Part shown: piece after piece, positions 41,205 to 50,867 of the stretch | How the letters are laid out: every line of letters begins with the position of its first letter | How positions within the stretch are numbered: position 1 is the first letter of the stretch | Origin: an uncultured Ruminococcus sp. | Lineage (GTDB): Bacteria; Bacillota; Clostridia; Oscillospirales; Ruminococcaceae | NCBI RefSeq assembly: GCF_947301925.1 | Contig: NZ_CAMYUE010000002.1 | Location: 1-64,000 of the forward strand | DNA length: 64,000 bases | Direction: 5' to 3' | Program-made: the position numbers and the translations under genes | Notes under the pieces: generated by a model | Told to the model about the DNA's origin: nothing | What the model saw: the letters and a program-made list of their open reading frames with translations, nothing else | Databases searched by the model: none

Positions 41205-42587
41205 ATGAATGAAAACATAAGAAAAGCGATATACGATAAATACATAGCTCCTACCAGAAAAGAGCGTCCCGACTATATCGGCGTTGAGATAGAAATGCCC
41301 GTTGTGAACCTCAGCGGTCAGCCTGTTGATGAGGCTGTTTCCATTGAAACTGCCGAAAGCTTCATAAAGAACTTCGGTTTTATTGAGTCGGGAAAGGATT
41401 CGGGCGGCAATATCACATCTGCAAAGCATGAGAAAACTGGTGATATCCTCTCCTTTGACTGCTGCTATTCAAATCTTGAATTGTCATTCGGCAAGGCTGT
41501 TGGACTGTTTGAAATAAAGGACAGATTTGAAAGATACTGCCGCTTTCTCAATACCGAATTTGCGAAGCACGGCTATACTCTCACAGGTATGGGCGTAAAT
41601 CCCAATGCGGATATCAACCACAATCGGCCCATTCAGAACGAGCGCTACCGTATGCTTTACCACTATCTGCACTCCTATCCTCAGCATATCAACGAGGTGG
41701 CAATGCGCTTCCATGAACGTCCCGATTTCGGTACATTTACCAGCGCCTCACAGGTGCAGCTGGACGTAAGATATGACGAGCTCACAGACGTTATCAACGT
41801 TTTCGGACTCCTCGAACCCTACAAGGCTCTGTTGTTTGCAAACTCCTATCTGCCAGATTATCCCGATTTCCTCTGCGTGAGAAATATGCTGTGGGAGCAC
41901 AGTATGCAGGGCTATAATCCTCATAATGTGGGAATGTTCGGCAAAAAGGTCTCAAGCATTGACGAGCTTATCGACTATATCGGTACGCAGTCCGTTTACT
42001 GCACTATGCGGGACGGCAAGTACATTGATTTCACTCCCCTGACTTTAGACGAGTTCTTCTCCCGCGGATCTGTTGAGGGCGAATACTTCGACGGCAAACA
42101 ATATCAGAAGATAACATTTGTCCCGGAGATAAGCGACCTTGAATACCTGCGGACATTCAAATTCGAGGACCTTACATTCAGGGGAACTATCGAATACAGA
42201 AGCTCATGCTGTCAGCCCCTTTCGGAGGCTCTCACTGTGGCGGCGTTCCACACAGGTCTGAAGGAAAAGCTGTATGAGCTGAAGGAGATACTCGAAAACG
42301 ACGACGTTATCTACTCTCACGGCTTCAGCGCCTTAGAGCTCCAGAAGCTGCTTTCAAAGCGCAGTCATCCCTATTTCATTGACGAAAACAAAATAGAAAA
42401 GCAGCTCACACGCATACTCGACCTTTCTGCAGAGGGACTGAAACAGCGAAAGCTCGGCGAGGAAACTCTGCTCGCTCCGCTGTATGAAAGAGCGCAGAGG
42501 CACACCAACCCGGCCAGAACAATGCTTGACGGAATAAAAAACGGCGTTCCCATGATAAACTACATTGAGCAGTACGCTGCTATATGA
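41205..42587 (+). CDS. Glutamate-cysteine ligase homologue (GCS2/EgtA-like type)
   Basis: 460 aa. Family hallmarks are GVEIEMPVVN near the N-terminus, LSFDCCYSNLELSFGKA (E-L-S binding region), TLTGMGVNPNAD, RFHERPDFGTFTSASQVQLD and TFRGTIEYRSSC. It should form gamma-glutamylcysteine or a similar gamma-glutamyl amide from Glu, an amine substrate and ATP. ATG at 41205 follows GAGGTG; the earlier GTG at 41196 overlaps that site. It ends 10 bp before a second, differently related ligase gene, an unusual pairing. Confidence 0.82.
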   Translation: MNENIRKAIYDKYIAPTRKERPDYIGVEIEMPVVNLSGQPVDEAVSIETAESFIKNFGFIESGKDSGGNITSAKHEKTGDILSFDCCYSNLELSFGKAVGLFEIKDRFERYCRFLNTEFAKHGYTLTGMGVNPNADINHNRPIQNERYRMLYHYLHSYPQHINEVAMRFHERPDFGTFTSASQVQLDVRYDELTDVINVFGLLEPYKALLFANSYLPDYPDFLCVRNMLWEHSMQGYNPHNVGMFGKKVSSIDELIDYIGTQSVYCTMRDGKYIDFTPLTLDEFFSRGSVEGEYFDGKQYQKITFVPEISDLEYLRTFKFEDLTFRGTIEYRSSCCQPLSEALTVAAFHTGLKEKLYELKEILENDDVIYSHGFSALELQKLLSKRSHPYFIDENKIEKQLTRILDLSAEGLKQRKLGEETLLAPLYERAQRHTNPARTMLDGIKNGVPMINYIEQYAAI

Positions 42588-42597
42588 GGTGATATAC

Positions 42598-43746
42598 ATG
42601 ATCACAAGCAAATATTATTACGGCGGAAAATTCGGCATTGAGCGCGAGACCCTCCGCGTTGACAGTCAGGGCAGACTTGCACAGACGCCCCACCCTTTTG
42701 GCAATGACGAGCATATCACCCGCGATTTCTGCGAGAACCAGACCGAGCTTGTAACACCTGTCTGTCATAGTGTTGACGAGGCTGTTGAAGCCCTCGGGAA
42801 GCTGGACAAAAAAGTCCGCAATGAGCTTGCAAAAAACGGCGAGAGCATATGGCTCTACAGCAATCCTCCCCACATTGACAGTGAGGACGAGATACCCATT
42901 GCCGACTTTACAGGCGACCATTCCTCGAAACGCGCATACCGTGAGGTCTTACAGCAGAAATACGGCAAAAAGCTAATGCTTTTCTCGGGAATACATTTCA
43001 ATTTCTCATTTGCAGAGGAGTTCCTCCGCGAATTGAATACAAACAACGAGGATCCCGACGCATTCCGCGACCGGCTTTACCTGAGACTTTACAAGCAGCT
43101 TATGACCCATAGCTGGCTGATCGTGCTGCTTACTGCGGCAAGCCCGTACTATGACGCTTCCCTTGACAAGGAGGGAAAAAGTGGTATAATTATGAGTGAG
43201 TATTCGTCCCTGAGAAACAGCAAGCGCGGCTACTGGAACAAGTTCCTGCCCATACTCGACCACAGGAGCCTGAAGACCTTCACGGGCAGTATCAAGAAGC
43301 ATATCGTGACAGGTTCGCTGTACTCCGCAAGCGAGCTGTATCTTCCCATACGTCTGAAACCAAAGGGCGTGAACAGCCTTGAAAATCTTGCGGCAAACGG
43401 TGTTGACCATATAGAGCTGAGAATGTTCGACCTCAATCCGTCAGCACCTCTCGGCATCGACAGCAGAGACCTTGAATTTGCACATCTTCTCATGCTTTAT
43501 CTGCTTTCGCAGCCCGATTTTGATTTCACTCCCGAATTGCAGGAAAAGGCGGTACGGGACCATAAGAACGCAGCACTCCTTGAACCCGATACAAAGCTTT
43601 TAGAACAGGGACTTGAAGTCGCGGAAGAAATGGGAAAACATTTCTCAGGCAACGAAAAAGCCATTGAAATAATCACATTTGAAAAAGAAAAAATACTCGG
43701 CAGAAATCATTTCAGGACCTCAATCGTTTCGGCTTCTGCAAAGTAA
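42598..43746 (+). CDS. Glutamate-cysteine ligase homologue (GshA/GshF-N type)
   Basis: 382 aa. KFGIERETLRVDSQGRLAQT is the typical GshA type 1 N-terminus, followed by ITRDFCENQTELVTPVC, IWLYSNPPHI, FSGIHFNFSFAEEF and HIELRMFDLNP. It lacks the ATP-grasp glutathione synthetase half of GshF, so the product would be gamma-glutamylcysteine. ATG at 42598 follows TGAGGTGA; a longer reading from 42565 overlaps the upstream gene. Why two ligases sit side by side is unclear: different substrates or a two-step pathway are options. Confidence 0.85.
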   Translation: MITSKYYYGGKFGIERETLRVDSQGRLAQTPHPFGNDEHITRDFCENQTELVTPVCHSVDEAVEALGKLDKKVRNELAKNGESIWLYSNPPHIDSEDEIPIADFTGDHSSKRAYREVLQQKYGKKLMLFSGIHFNFSFAEEFLRELNTNNEDPDAFRDRLYLRLYKQLMTHSWLIVLLTAASPYYDASLDKEGKSGIIMSEYSSLRNSKRGYWNKFLPILDHRSLKTFTGSIKKHIVTGSLYSASELYLPIRLKPKGVNSLENLAANGVDHIELRMFDLNPSAPLGIDSRDLEFAHLLMLYLLSQPDFDFTPELQEKAVRDHKNAALLEPDTKLLEQGLEVAEEMGKHFSGNEKAIEIITFEKEKILGRNHFRTSIVSASAK

Positions 43747-43774
43747 TTACATATCAGACAAGGCGGTGAAATAA

Positions 43775-44533
43775 ATGTGCGAGCTTCTGGGCTTCACTTC
43801 AGAAAAAAATACGGATATATCGGACTATCTGCGTACTTTTTTTGCCCACAGCAGGAATAATCCTCACGGCTGGGGAATGATGTACGAAAGCGGCGGCAGA
43901 GTGATTCTGAAAGAACCTGTCTGCGCCAGTGAGAGCAGCTTTCTCGGCGATATAACAGATAGTCTTGCTCCGCAGAAAACCCTCCTCGCTCATATAAGAT
44001 TCGCCACTGTCGGTTCTATAAACGAGAATAACTGCCACCCATTCACGGGAAAGGATATTTCGGGCAGAGAATGGACGCTTATCCACAACGGTACTATCTT
44101 CAACAGCAGACATAACCATCGTTATGCTGCCGTACAGCAGGGAGATACCGACTCAGAGCGCTTTTTTCTTTCGTTTCTTGACTATATGAACGAGCATATC
44201 TCACGCTCCGTTCCCAATGAACGCGAACGTTTCGACCTTGTCAACAGCTTCATTGTTGATAATGCTCCGCGAAACAAGCTGAACCTGATGATATACGACG
44301 GCGATATGCTCTATGTACACAAAAATCTGAAAAATACCCTTTGCTTCAAACGCCTTGAAAACGGCATGATATTCTCCACAAAGCCGCTTGATAACGGAGT
44401 CTGGATACCTTTTCCCATGGCTCAGGTCATAGCCTACAAGCAAGGACACGAGGTCTATCGCGGCGACCGTCACAAGGGTACTTTTGTACCGACTTTAGAG
44501 TATATCACGGCTATGGACGCAATGTATATATGA
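43775..44533 (+). CDS. Class II glutamine amidotransferase (YafJ/EgtC-like)
   Basis: 252 aa Ntn hydrolase with the N-terminal nucleophile C2 (MCELLGFTSE), NPHGWGMMYE and HIRFATVGSINENNCHPF and the HNGTIFNS loop. It is a stand-alone glutaminase-type domain. Relatives (EgtC) remove the gamma-glutamyl group from a glutamate-cysteine adduct in ergothioneine synthesis; EgtA/EgtC adjacency is mirrored here although no EgtB or EgtD is present. It is 28 bp after the second ligase gene, and probably the last gene of the operon. Confidence 0.85.
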   Translation: MCELLGFTSEKNTDISDYLRTFFAHSRNNPHGWGMMYESGGRVILKEPVCASESSFLGDITDSLAPQKTLLAHIRFATVGSINENNCHPFTGKDISGREWTLIHNGTIFNSRHNHRYAAVQQGDTDSERFFLSFLDYMNEHISRSVPNERERFDLVNSFIVDNAPRNKLNLMIYDGDMLYVHKNLKNTLCFKRLENGMIFSTKPLDNGVWIPFPMAQVIAYKQGHEVYRGDRHKGTFVPTLEYITAMDAMYI

Positions 44534-44542
44534 GACGGATAA

Positions 44543-44668
44543 CAAATCGAGTTCTCTGCGTTCGTGGAAAGCGCTCTGAAACCGCCTGTCAATAACGGCT
44601 TCATGAGCATAGATACTCCGCAGAAGCAGATTTTATACTATCAAGACAAAAGGCCGGCAACACTATAG
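44543..44668 (+). pseudogene. Possible C-terminal gene remnant, about 41 codons
   Basis: A plus-strand frame without a start, EFSAFVESALKPPVNNGFMS then IDTPQKQILYYQDKRPATL, ends inside the terminator hairpin. It looks protein-like (low-complexity free, all codons common) but no family is recognised. Confidence 0.35.
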
Positions 44669-44686
44669 TTGCCGGCCTTTTTATTA
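44649..44686. terminator. Strong bidirectional terminator
   Basis: A 13-bp perfect stem AAAGGCCGGCAAC/GTTGCCGGCCTTT with a six-base loop and TTATTA after. It separates the convergent amidotransferase and dockerin genes. Confidence 0.9.
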
Positions 44687-45625
44687 TACATAGTTTTGCT
44701 TGAGGAAATCCTTCAGACTCTTGTCTCCGTTTGTTGCGGTATATGCGTAATAGGCAAGGATACGGGAAGCGTCAACAGCGTTTATGTCCCCGTCCTTGTT
44801 CACGTCACAGTACTTATAATCATCCTCGGTATATTCCAGCTGATTTGTGGAACCCATTGCGTAGAGACTGAGAATTTTCGATGCGTCGATCGCGTCGATA
44901 TTTCCGTCGCCGTTCATATCTCCGGGAGAACGCGCTCCCGAAACCACAACAACGATATCAAAGGAATCATGTCCGTAGACTTCAGAACCATCTTTGTTGG
45001 TGAGTCTTACTATTACGGCATATGTGCCTGCCTTTGACGTATCTACCTTTGAGCGGTCGAAGGTCACAACATATGTTTCCGAATTGCCGTCCAGAGTTCC
45101 GAGAACATACTCCTCGCTGAAAACGTCATCTGCTATATCAGATAAATAATGCTCTTTTCCTCCCAGTGTGTGAACCGCACCTGATTCATATTCTGCATAA
45201 TAGTGGAATTTTGCATCTTCGTAGTTAACAGTCTCCCCTACATTGTACTCGGTCTTTTCGGGATCATTAAAGAATACGGAACCGAAAAATCTTGCGGCGT
45301 TTGAGCTCGTAGTTGCAGTGGTTGTGGTGGTGACAGCAGATGTGGTAGCGGTAGTCGTAGGCTTCTTTGTGGTGGTAGTTGCTGCGGATGAAGTTGTAAC
45401 GCTTGATACCGGTATTGGTATTACAGGTAAAAGAATAACATCTGATGAAGTAGTTGTTGTAGTTGCGGCAGGAGCGTTTTTTTCATCAGACGCAGCTTTT
45501 CCCGTACCTGCGCTGTTCTCGGCCACAGCGGTAAAGCTGACGGGAGAATAATAGCTTGCTGTTTGAACTGTGCCAAATGACATTGCTATTGCCATTGCCG
45601 CAGCAAAGAATCTCTTTATTTTCAT
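44684..45625 (-). CDS. Secreted dockerin protein with Thr-rich linker
   Basis: 313 aa. Signal peptide (about 1-28: MKIKRFFAAAMAIAMSFGTV), a linker of about 70 residues dominated by Thr, Ser and Ala, an Ig-like domain (FFNDPEKTEYNVGETVNYED and onward, bacterial Ig-like type), then a C-terminal dockerin with two Ca-binding repeats (GDMNGDGNIDAIDASKILSL, CDVNKDGDINAVDASRILAY). The ATG at 45625 has GGAGG upstream; an in-frame ATG at 45640 overlaps that site. It is presumably displayed on a cohesin-bearing scaffold; no catalytic module is present. Confidence 0.88.
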   Translation of the reverse strand: MKIKRFFAAAMAIAMSFGTVQTASYYSPVSFTAVAENSAGTGKAASDEKNAPAATTTTTSSDVILLPVIPIPVSSVTTSSAATTTTKKPTTTATTSAVTTTTTATTSSNAARFFGSVFFNDPEKTEYNVGETVNYEDAKFHYYAEYESGAVHTLGGKEHYLSDIADDVFSEEYVLGTLDGNSETYVVTFDRSKVDTSKAGTYAVIVRLTNKDGSEVYGHDSFDIVVVVSGARSPGDMNGDGNIDAIDASKILSLYAMGSTNQLEYTEDDYKYCDVNKDGDINAVDASRILAYYAYTATNGDKSLKDFLKQNYV

Positions 45626-45868
45626 CTGGTAATCCTCCATAACAATTATAATGTATTAATTATATCACTTGCGTCCTTCCCTGTCAACCAAAGAGAAAGC
45701 TCTCTGCTGTTGCTTTGGCAATTGATAACTCACCTTCCCTGTATGCTAAAACAATTACCTTATAAACGTATCCCCATGACTATTGAAATTGCGGATCATA
45801 ATATAAAACTTTTCATTTTTATGCCTGAAAGCCTGTTCCTGATTATATCATTTCGACAAAAAAGAACA

Positions 45869-45897
45869 TTGACATACGCAAAAAAGTATAATATAAT
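45869..45897 (+). promoter_or_regulatory. Promoter of the type I-C cas operon
   Basis: TTGACA (45869-45874), 17-bp spacer, TATAAT (45892-45897), about 45 bp before the cas3 ATG. With the array leader lost, this promoter may also drive CRISPR RNA by read-through. The preceding 45641-45868 holds no gene. Confidence 0.88.
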
Positions 45898-45941
45898 TAT
45901 AATATATATAAGCCACTGCAATTATTGGAGGGGATCAACAA

Positions 45942-48257
45942 ATGCTTGCAGCACATATTTCTAAAGATTTGAAACGCGAACAGTCAGTACAGGAGCATTG
46001 CAAGAATACAGCCGTGCTTTGTATGGAATACTGCGCTTTGTTCGGAGCTGAAAACATAGGATATCTTGCCGGATCATTACATGATACGGGTAAGCTTTGC
46101 ACAGACTTCGACAGTTATATCAGAGGTGATACCAAATTCAGGCGGGGCGAAATAGACCACAGCTATGCAGGAGCAAAATACATTACCGAATTAGCCGGAC
46201 ATGAATACAGTGATATCGCCAGATTTATTGCAAGAGTAATCATATCTCATCACGGGCTTCATGACTGGATAGGTGATGATTGCAGAGATTACTTCAAACA
46301 ACGAGTTTCAAATGATAAGAACTATGAGCAGATAAAGGACAATATCAGCAAAACAGCTACCGAAAACGATTATCTCGGCCATTTACAGAAAGCAGACTGT
46401 GAATACAAGGAAATACGCCGAAAAATAAAAAGCATATCCAGAACTCAGGAAGAAGCAGCGTTCTATATGGGAATGCTCGAACGTCTCGTCGAATCGGCTC
46501 TTATAGACGCCGACAGAACTGATACTGCTTCATTTATGACTGATACCGAGCTCCCCGAATTCTTTTCCGATCCCGGATCATGGCAGAAAATGAAGCGTAA
46601 TATGGAGCAAAAACTAAACGGATTTGCTGATAAAACAGATGTTATTTCCGTCCAGAGAAGAAGTATTTCCGCCCGATGCGAAAGTTTTGCTTCTGAAAAT
46701 GTGAAAATATGCAGACTGATAGTTCCAACAGGCGGAGGCAAGACATTGTCGTCTCTGCGTTTTGCTATCAATTACTGCATAAAACACGGAATGGAAAAAA
46801 TAGTCTATACTGCGCCGTTTATGTCCATACTTGAACAGAACAGTGCTGAAATAAGAAGTATTGCCGAAGATGATAATTTTCTGGAACATCATTCAAATGC
46901 CATTGCAGAAAAAGCAGATAATTCAGAAGAACTGTCAGATTACGAACTGCATACTGAGCGCTGGGACAAGCCTGTTATTGCAACAACAATGATACAGCTG
47001 CTGAATTCAATGTTTTTAGGCAAAACGTCCTCTGTCCGCCGTTTTCATCGGATTGCAAAGTCGGTTATTATAATCGACGAGATACAGTCACTGCCTCTGA
47101 AATGCGTGAATATGTTTAACCTTGCAATTAATTTCCTGGCCTATATATGCGGTTCAGCTATCGTACTGTGTACGGCGACACAACCATCCACAGAAGATGT
47201 TCCGCACCCTGTGATACTTGATAAAGCAGAAAGTATCACAGGTGATTATAGTGCTGATTTTGAAGTATTCAAGAGAACCGAGATCATACCTGTCATTACG
47301 CCATACGGCTATTCCTATGAAGAAGCTTCCGATTTTTGTATGGATAAATTTGCCGAAGCGGGAAATCTTCTTGTTATCGTAAATACAAAATCAGCTGCTT
47401 TGAAGCTCTATAGGCTTTTAAAGGAGAGATGCGGCAGTGAAGCAGAGGTATTGCACCTCAGTACAAATATGTGTCCTCAGCACCGCCGTGAGAAGATAGA
47501 ATATATACGTTCTATGCTTGATAAAAAGCCTGTGATATGTGTAACCACACAGCTTATAGAAGCAGGTGTGGATATATCATTCAAATGTGTTGTGCGTTCC
47601 CTTGCCGGACTCGACAGCGCTGTACAGGCGGCAGGCCGCTGCAACAGGCACGGCGAAAACAATGAAATATGCCCCGTATACCTTATAAAGCTTAAAGAAG
47701 AAAGGCTTGGCAATCTAAGGGAGATATCCAAAGCACAGGGAATAACTCAGATGATGACTGAGAGCGGAAGATATAACGACCTTTCTTCGCCGGCAGCAGT
47801 CTCGGATTATTTCAGAAAGCTTTATCTTGATGAAAAAAATGCTCTGTCCTATTCGGTGCCCGAAAACGAAACTCTGCTCAATTATCTTGCATTAAACAAA
47901 AAACGTTACGAAGCAAGTCCTCAGACAAGCTGCAAATACGAATCACAGGCTTTTAAAACGGCAGGAACGCTGTTCAGGGTCATTGATGACAATACACAGG
48001 ACGTAATAGTTCCCTATAACGATAAAGCTATTGAAATAATACAAGAGCTGGAGAGAAATGAAGGAAGCTTGTCAGAACTGCTAAGAAAAGCGCAGAGATA
48101 CACTGTCAGCATTTATAACGGAACAGAACGCAGATTATACGAAAACAATGCTTTACGGAAGATCGCAAACGACGTTATCATTCTTGATAAGACGTATTAC
48201 AGTGACGAATTCGGTATTGACATAAACGGTGCCGAAAATGAATTATTGATATTCTGA
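45942..48257 (+). CDS. cas3: Cas3 nuclease-helicase (type I-C)
   Basis: 771 aa. The N-terminal HD nuclease has LAGSLHDTGKLC, GEIDHSYAGAKY and IISHHGLHDW as metal-binding residues. The SF2 helicase has VPTGGGKTLSS near residue 263, DEIQS near 380, the CTATQP motif and QAAGRCNRHGE (motif VI). It is recruited by Cascade to degrade target DNA. All key residues seem intact, so interference should be possible. Start has GGAGGGG upstream. Confidence 0.95.
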   Translation: MLAAHISKDLKREQSVQEHCKNTAVLCMEYCALFGAENIGYLAGSLHDTGKLCTDFDSYIRGDTKFRRGEIDHSYAGAKYITELAGHEYSDIARFIARVIISHHGLHDWIGDDCRDYFKQRVSNDKNYEQIKDNISKTATENDYLGHLQKADCEYKEIRRKIKSISRTQEEAAFYMGMLERLVESALIDADRTDTASFMTDTELPEFFSDPGSWQKMKRNMEQKLNGFADKTDVISVQRRSISARCESFASENVKICRLIVPTGGGKTLSSLRFAINYCIKHGMEKIVYTAPFMSILEQNSAEIRSIAEDDNFLEHHSNAIAEKADNSEELSDYELHTERWDKPVIATTMIQLLNSMFLGKTSSVRRFHRIAKSVIIIDEIQSLPLKCVNMFNLAINFLAYICGSAIVLCTATQPSTEDVPHPVILDKAESITGDYSADFEVFKRTEIIPVITPYGYSYEEASDFCMDKFAEAGNLLVIVNTKSAALKLYRLLKERCGSEAEVLHLSTNMCPQHRREKIEYIRSMLDKKPVICVTTQLIEAGVDISFKCVVRSLAGLDSAVQAAGRCNRHGENNEICPVYLIKLKEERLGNLREISKAQGITQMMTESGRYNDLSSPAAVSDYFRKLYLDEKNALSYSVPENETLLNYLALNKKRYEASPQTSCKYESQAFKTAGTLFRVIDDNTQDVIVPYNDKAIEIIQELERNEGSLSELLRKAQRYTVSIYNGTERRLYENNALRKIANDVIILDKTYYSDEFGIDINGAENELLIF

Positions 48258-48271
48258 AAGGAGGCTTGAGA

Positions 48272-49021
48272 ATGTCAAAAGAAATCTACAGAAACACCGT
48301 AGAATTTGCTGTCCGCGGACGGTATGCACTTTTCTCGGATATCCTGACAAGGGCAGGAGGTGAAAAGTCAAGCTATCCCATTCCCACCTATGAGGCTCTG
48401 AAAGGTATCCTTCACAGTATCTACTGGAAGCCTACTATTGTGTGGATAATTGACAGTGTAAGGATAATGAATCCCATACGCACAGCAAGAAAAGGCATAC
48501 GTCCAATAAAGTACGGCGGCGGAAACGACCTTGCGTATTACACTTATCTTGAAGATGTGTACTATCAGGTCAGAGCACATTTTGAGTGGAATATGAATCG
48601 TCCCGAGCTTGAAAAAGACAGGAATGAGCATAAACACCACAACATAGCAAAACGCATGATAGAACGCGGCGGTCGACGGGATATCTTTCTCGGCACAAGA
48701 GAGTGTCAGGGTTATGTCGAGCCATGCAGATTCGGCGAGATCACAGGCGCATACGACAACTGCGGCTCTATCCCCTATGGACTCATGTATCACGGCATAA
48801 CCTACGCAGACGAAGCCGTCAGCAACGATGATAAGGATATGCTTACCGTAAGACTCTGGAATCCTGTTCTGGAAAACGGCGTTATTGAGTTCATACGTCC
48901 CGAAGAATGTACGCTGAAGCGTCATATCAGAAAAATGCCGATTAAGCCTTTCGGTGAGTTATATGATAACTTTACAGGACTTGATGAATTTGTCGGAGGT
49001 GATATTGGTGAGCTGGACTAA
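48272..49021 (+). CDS. cas5: Cas5c (type I-C crRNA-processing subunit)
   Basis: 249 aa, Cas5d/Cas5c type: VEFAVRGRYALFSDILTRAG GEKSSYPIPTYEALKGILHS; conserved Tyr and Lys/His residues support the endoribonuclease role that Cas5 takes in type I-C, where Cas6 is missing. It cleaves the repeat and caps the 5' handle of crRNA in Cascade. ATG at 48272 (AAAGGAGG upstream) is chosen over the in-frame TTG at 48266. Confidence 0.94.
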   Translation: MSKEIYRNTVEFAVRGRYALFSDILTRAGGEKSSYPIPTYEALKGILHSIYWKPTIVWIIDSVRIMNPIRTARKGIRPIKYGGGNDLAYYTYLEDVYYQVRAHFEWNMNRPELEKDRNEHKHHNIAKRMIERGGRRDIFLGTRECQGYVEPCRFGEITGAYDNCGSIPYGLMYHGITYADEAVSNDDKDMLTVRLWNPVLENGVIEFIRPEECTLKRHIRKMPIKPFGELYDNFTGLDEFVGGDIGELD

Positions 49022-50864
49022 TGAATTATACCAAATATACGAATATAACAGTAATCGTGAGTTTGAGCCTAATGAGCCTGTTATGCTGCCTGTAGCACAT
49101 TCGACCGCCAATGCACAGATAGAGCTTACCATCGGATTTGACGGTAATTTCAAAAGTGCACGAGCCGTTGAAAAGTCCGAAGCGGTTACTGTTATACCTG
49201 CAACCGAAAACTCTGCCACAAGAAGCAGCGGCATATGCGCTATGCCGTATGCCGATAAGCTGATATACATAGCAGGTGATTACAGTCAATACGCCGAGGG
49301 CAAAAAAGCTGATAATTCAGGGCATTTCACCAATTATATGAATCAGCTGAGAGCATGGCTTGCAAGCGAATATTCTCACCCGTTTGTCAGGGCGCTGTAT
49401 TCATATCTTGAGAAAAAACACCTTATCGCCGATCTTGTTGAAGCCGGAGTCATAAAAACTGACGAGACTACAGGCAAATTCAAGGACAAGGAAAAAATAT
49501 CAGGAATAGCCCAGGAGGACTGCTTTGTCCGCATAGTCATAAACACTTCCGAAGACCGCATTGAGACCTGGAAGGACAAGTCATTGCAGGAGAGCTTTAT
49601 TTCCTTCAATAGTGATCTGATGGGCGAAAAACAGCTTTGTTATGCGTCGGGAGAATATGCTGCCGCAACATATAAACACCCGTCAAAGATACGCAACAGC
49701 GGCGATAAAGCAAAAATAATGTCAACAAATGACGAAAGCGGTTTCACCTACAGAGGCAGATTTTCTGACAAAGAGCAGGCTGTTTCAGTCGGATATGAGT
49801 ATTCGCAGAAGATCCACAACGCACTGCGGTGGCTAAGAGAAAAGCAAGGCAGAACTATCGACTCCCTGACTGTTATAGTCTGGGCAAGCGCAATGCAGGA
49901 TATTCCCAAGTGCTCTGAAAGCCTTATAGACGATTCAGACTTTGATGATCTTCCTGCCGGAAAAGAGGCTGAAATACCTTCTACTGTGCCTAAATATATG
50001 GACCTGCTCAAAAAGAGGATATTTGGCGTAAGAGAAAAACTTGAACCCAATACCAAGGTAATGATAATGGGCCTTGACGCAGCAACTCCGGGAAGGATCA
50101 ATATTTCGATGTATTCCGAGCTTGAAAGCTCTCAATATCTTGCAAATATCGAAAAATGGCATTCTGAAACGGCATGGCTGAGATTCAGCGGAAAACTCAA
50201 AAAGAAAATGGTAAATTCTTTCAGCGTCTACGATATTATCAAATATGCTTTTGGTACGGAGCAGGGAGCCTTTGTAGACTGCGACAAAAGAGTAATGCGG
50301 GATAATATCATCAGACTGCTTAATTGCATTACTAACGGCGCAAGGCTGCCCAGCGATATAGTTAACGCCTTGTACCAGAAAGCGTCAACTCCCCTTGCTT
50401 ATGATAAAGACTATAATCACCGCGCAGTTCTCGAAACTGCCTGCGGTATGATACGCAAACAAAGAATCGAAAACGGAAAAGGAGATGTTTCAATGGCTTA
50501 CGATCCGAGTATTAATGACAGAAGCTACCTTTACGGCTGTCTGCTGGCTATAGCTGACAAAGCTGAAAACGAAGCTTTTGATCCCGACGAAAGAAATGTC
50601 AGAGTGACAAACGCAAGAAGATACTGGAATTCATTTTCACAGCGTCCGTACACGACATGGTGCATAATCGAGGAAAGACTCAGACCATATCTTAATAAAC
50701 TCGGAAAAGCACAGGTCAGGTACGGCAAATGGATCAACGAGATAACTTCAAAAATGGACGCAGCAGGCTTTGCTGACAACACTCGCCTTGAACCAATGTA
50801 TTTACTTGGTTATCATAATTTTACCGAATATATGTATAACGGCAATACAAATAAGGAGGATTAA
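49008..50864 (+). CDS. cas8c: Cas8c large Cascade subunit (Csd1)
   Basis: 618 aa, the type I-C large subunit that recognises the PAM and helps recruit Cas3. The GTG at 49008 is preferred: GGAGG lies 8 bases upstream, and it overlaps the cas5 end by 14 bp, while a longer reading (48954) lacks a ribosome site. Typical Csd1 features are seen, including PYADKLIYIAGDYSQYAEG... and LARPYTTW-like SQRPYTTWCIIEERLRPYLNK near the C-terminus. No internal stop or frameshift. Confidence 0.92.
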   Translation: MSWTNELYQIYEYNSNREFEPNEPVMLPVAHSTANAQIELTIGFDGNFKSARAVEKSEAVTVIPATENSATRSSGICAMPYADKLIYIAGDYSQYAEGKKADNSGHFTNYMNQLRAWLASEYSHPFVRALYSYLEKKHLIADLVEAGVIKTDETTGKFKDKEKISGIAQEDCFVRIVINTSEDRIETWKDKSLQESFISFNSDLMGEKQLCYASGEYAAATYKHPSKIRNSGDKAKIMSTNDESGFTYRGRFSDKEQAVSVGYEYSQKIHNALRWLREKQGRTIDSLTVIVWASAMQDIPKCSESLIDDSDFDDLPAGKEAEIPSTVPKYMDLLKKRIFGVREKLEPNTKVMIMGLDAATPGRINISMYSELESSQYLANIEKWHSETAWLRFSGKLKKKMVNSFSVYDIIKYAFGTEQGAFVDCDKRVMRDNIIRLLNCITNGARLPSDIVNALYQKASTPLAYDKDYNHRAVLETACGMIRKQRIENGKGDVSMAYDPSINDRSYLYGCLLAIADKAENEAFDPDERNVRVTNARRYWNSFSQRPYTTWCIIEERLRPYLNKLGKAQVRYGKWINEITSKMDAAGFADNTRLEPMYLLGYHNFTEYMYNGNTNKED

Positions 50865-50867
50865 AAA

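Noticed and set aside
41196-43746. Bifunctional glutathione synthase GshF split in two
   Set aside because: Both proteins are ligase-type N-terminal homologues; neither has an ATP-grasp domain.
47800-48260. Separate Cas3'' or helicase gene
   Set aside because: Cas3 reads through without interruption as one HD-helicase protein.
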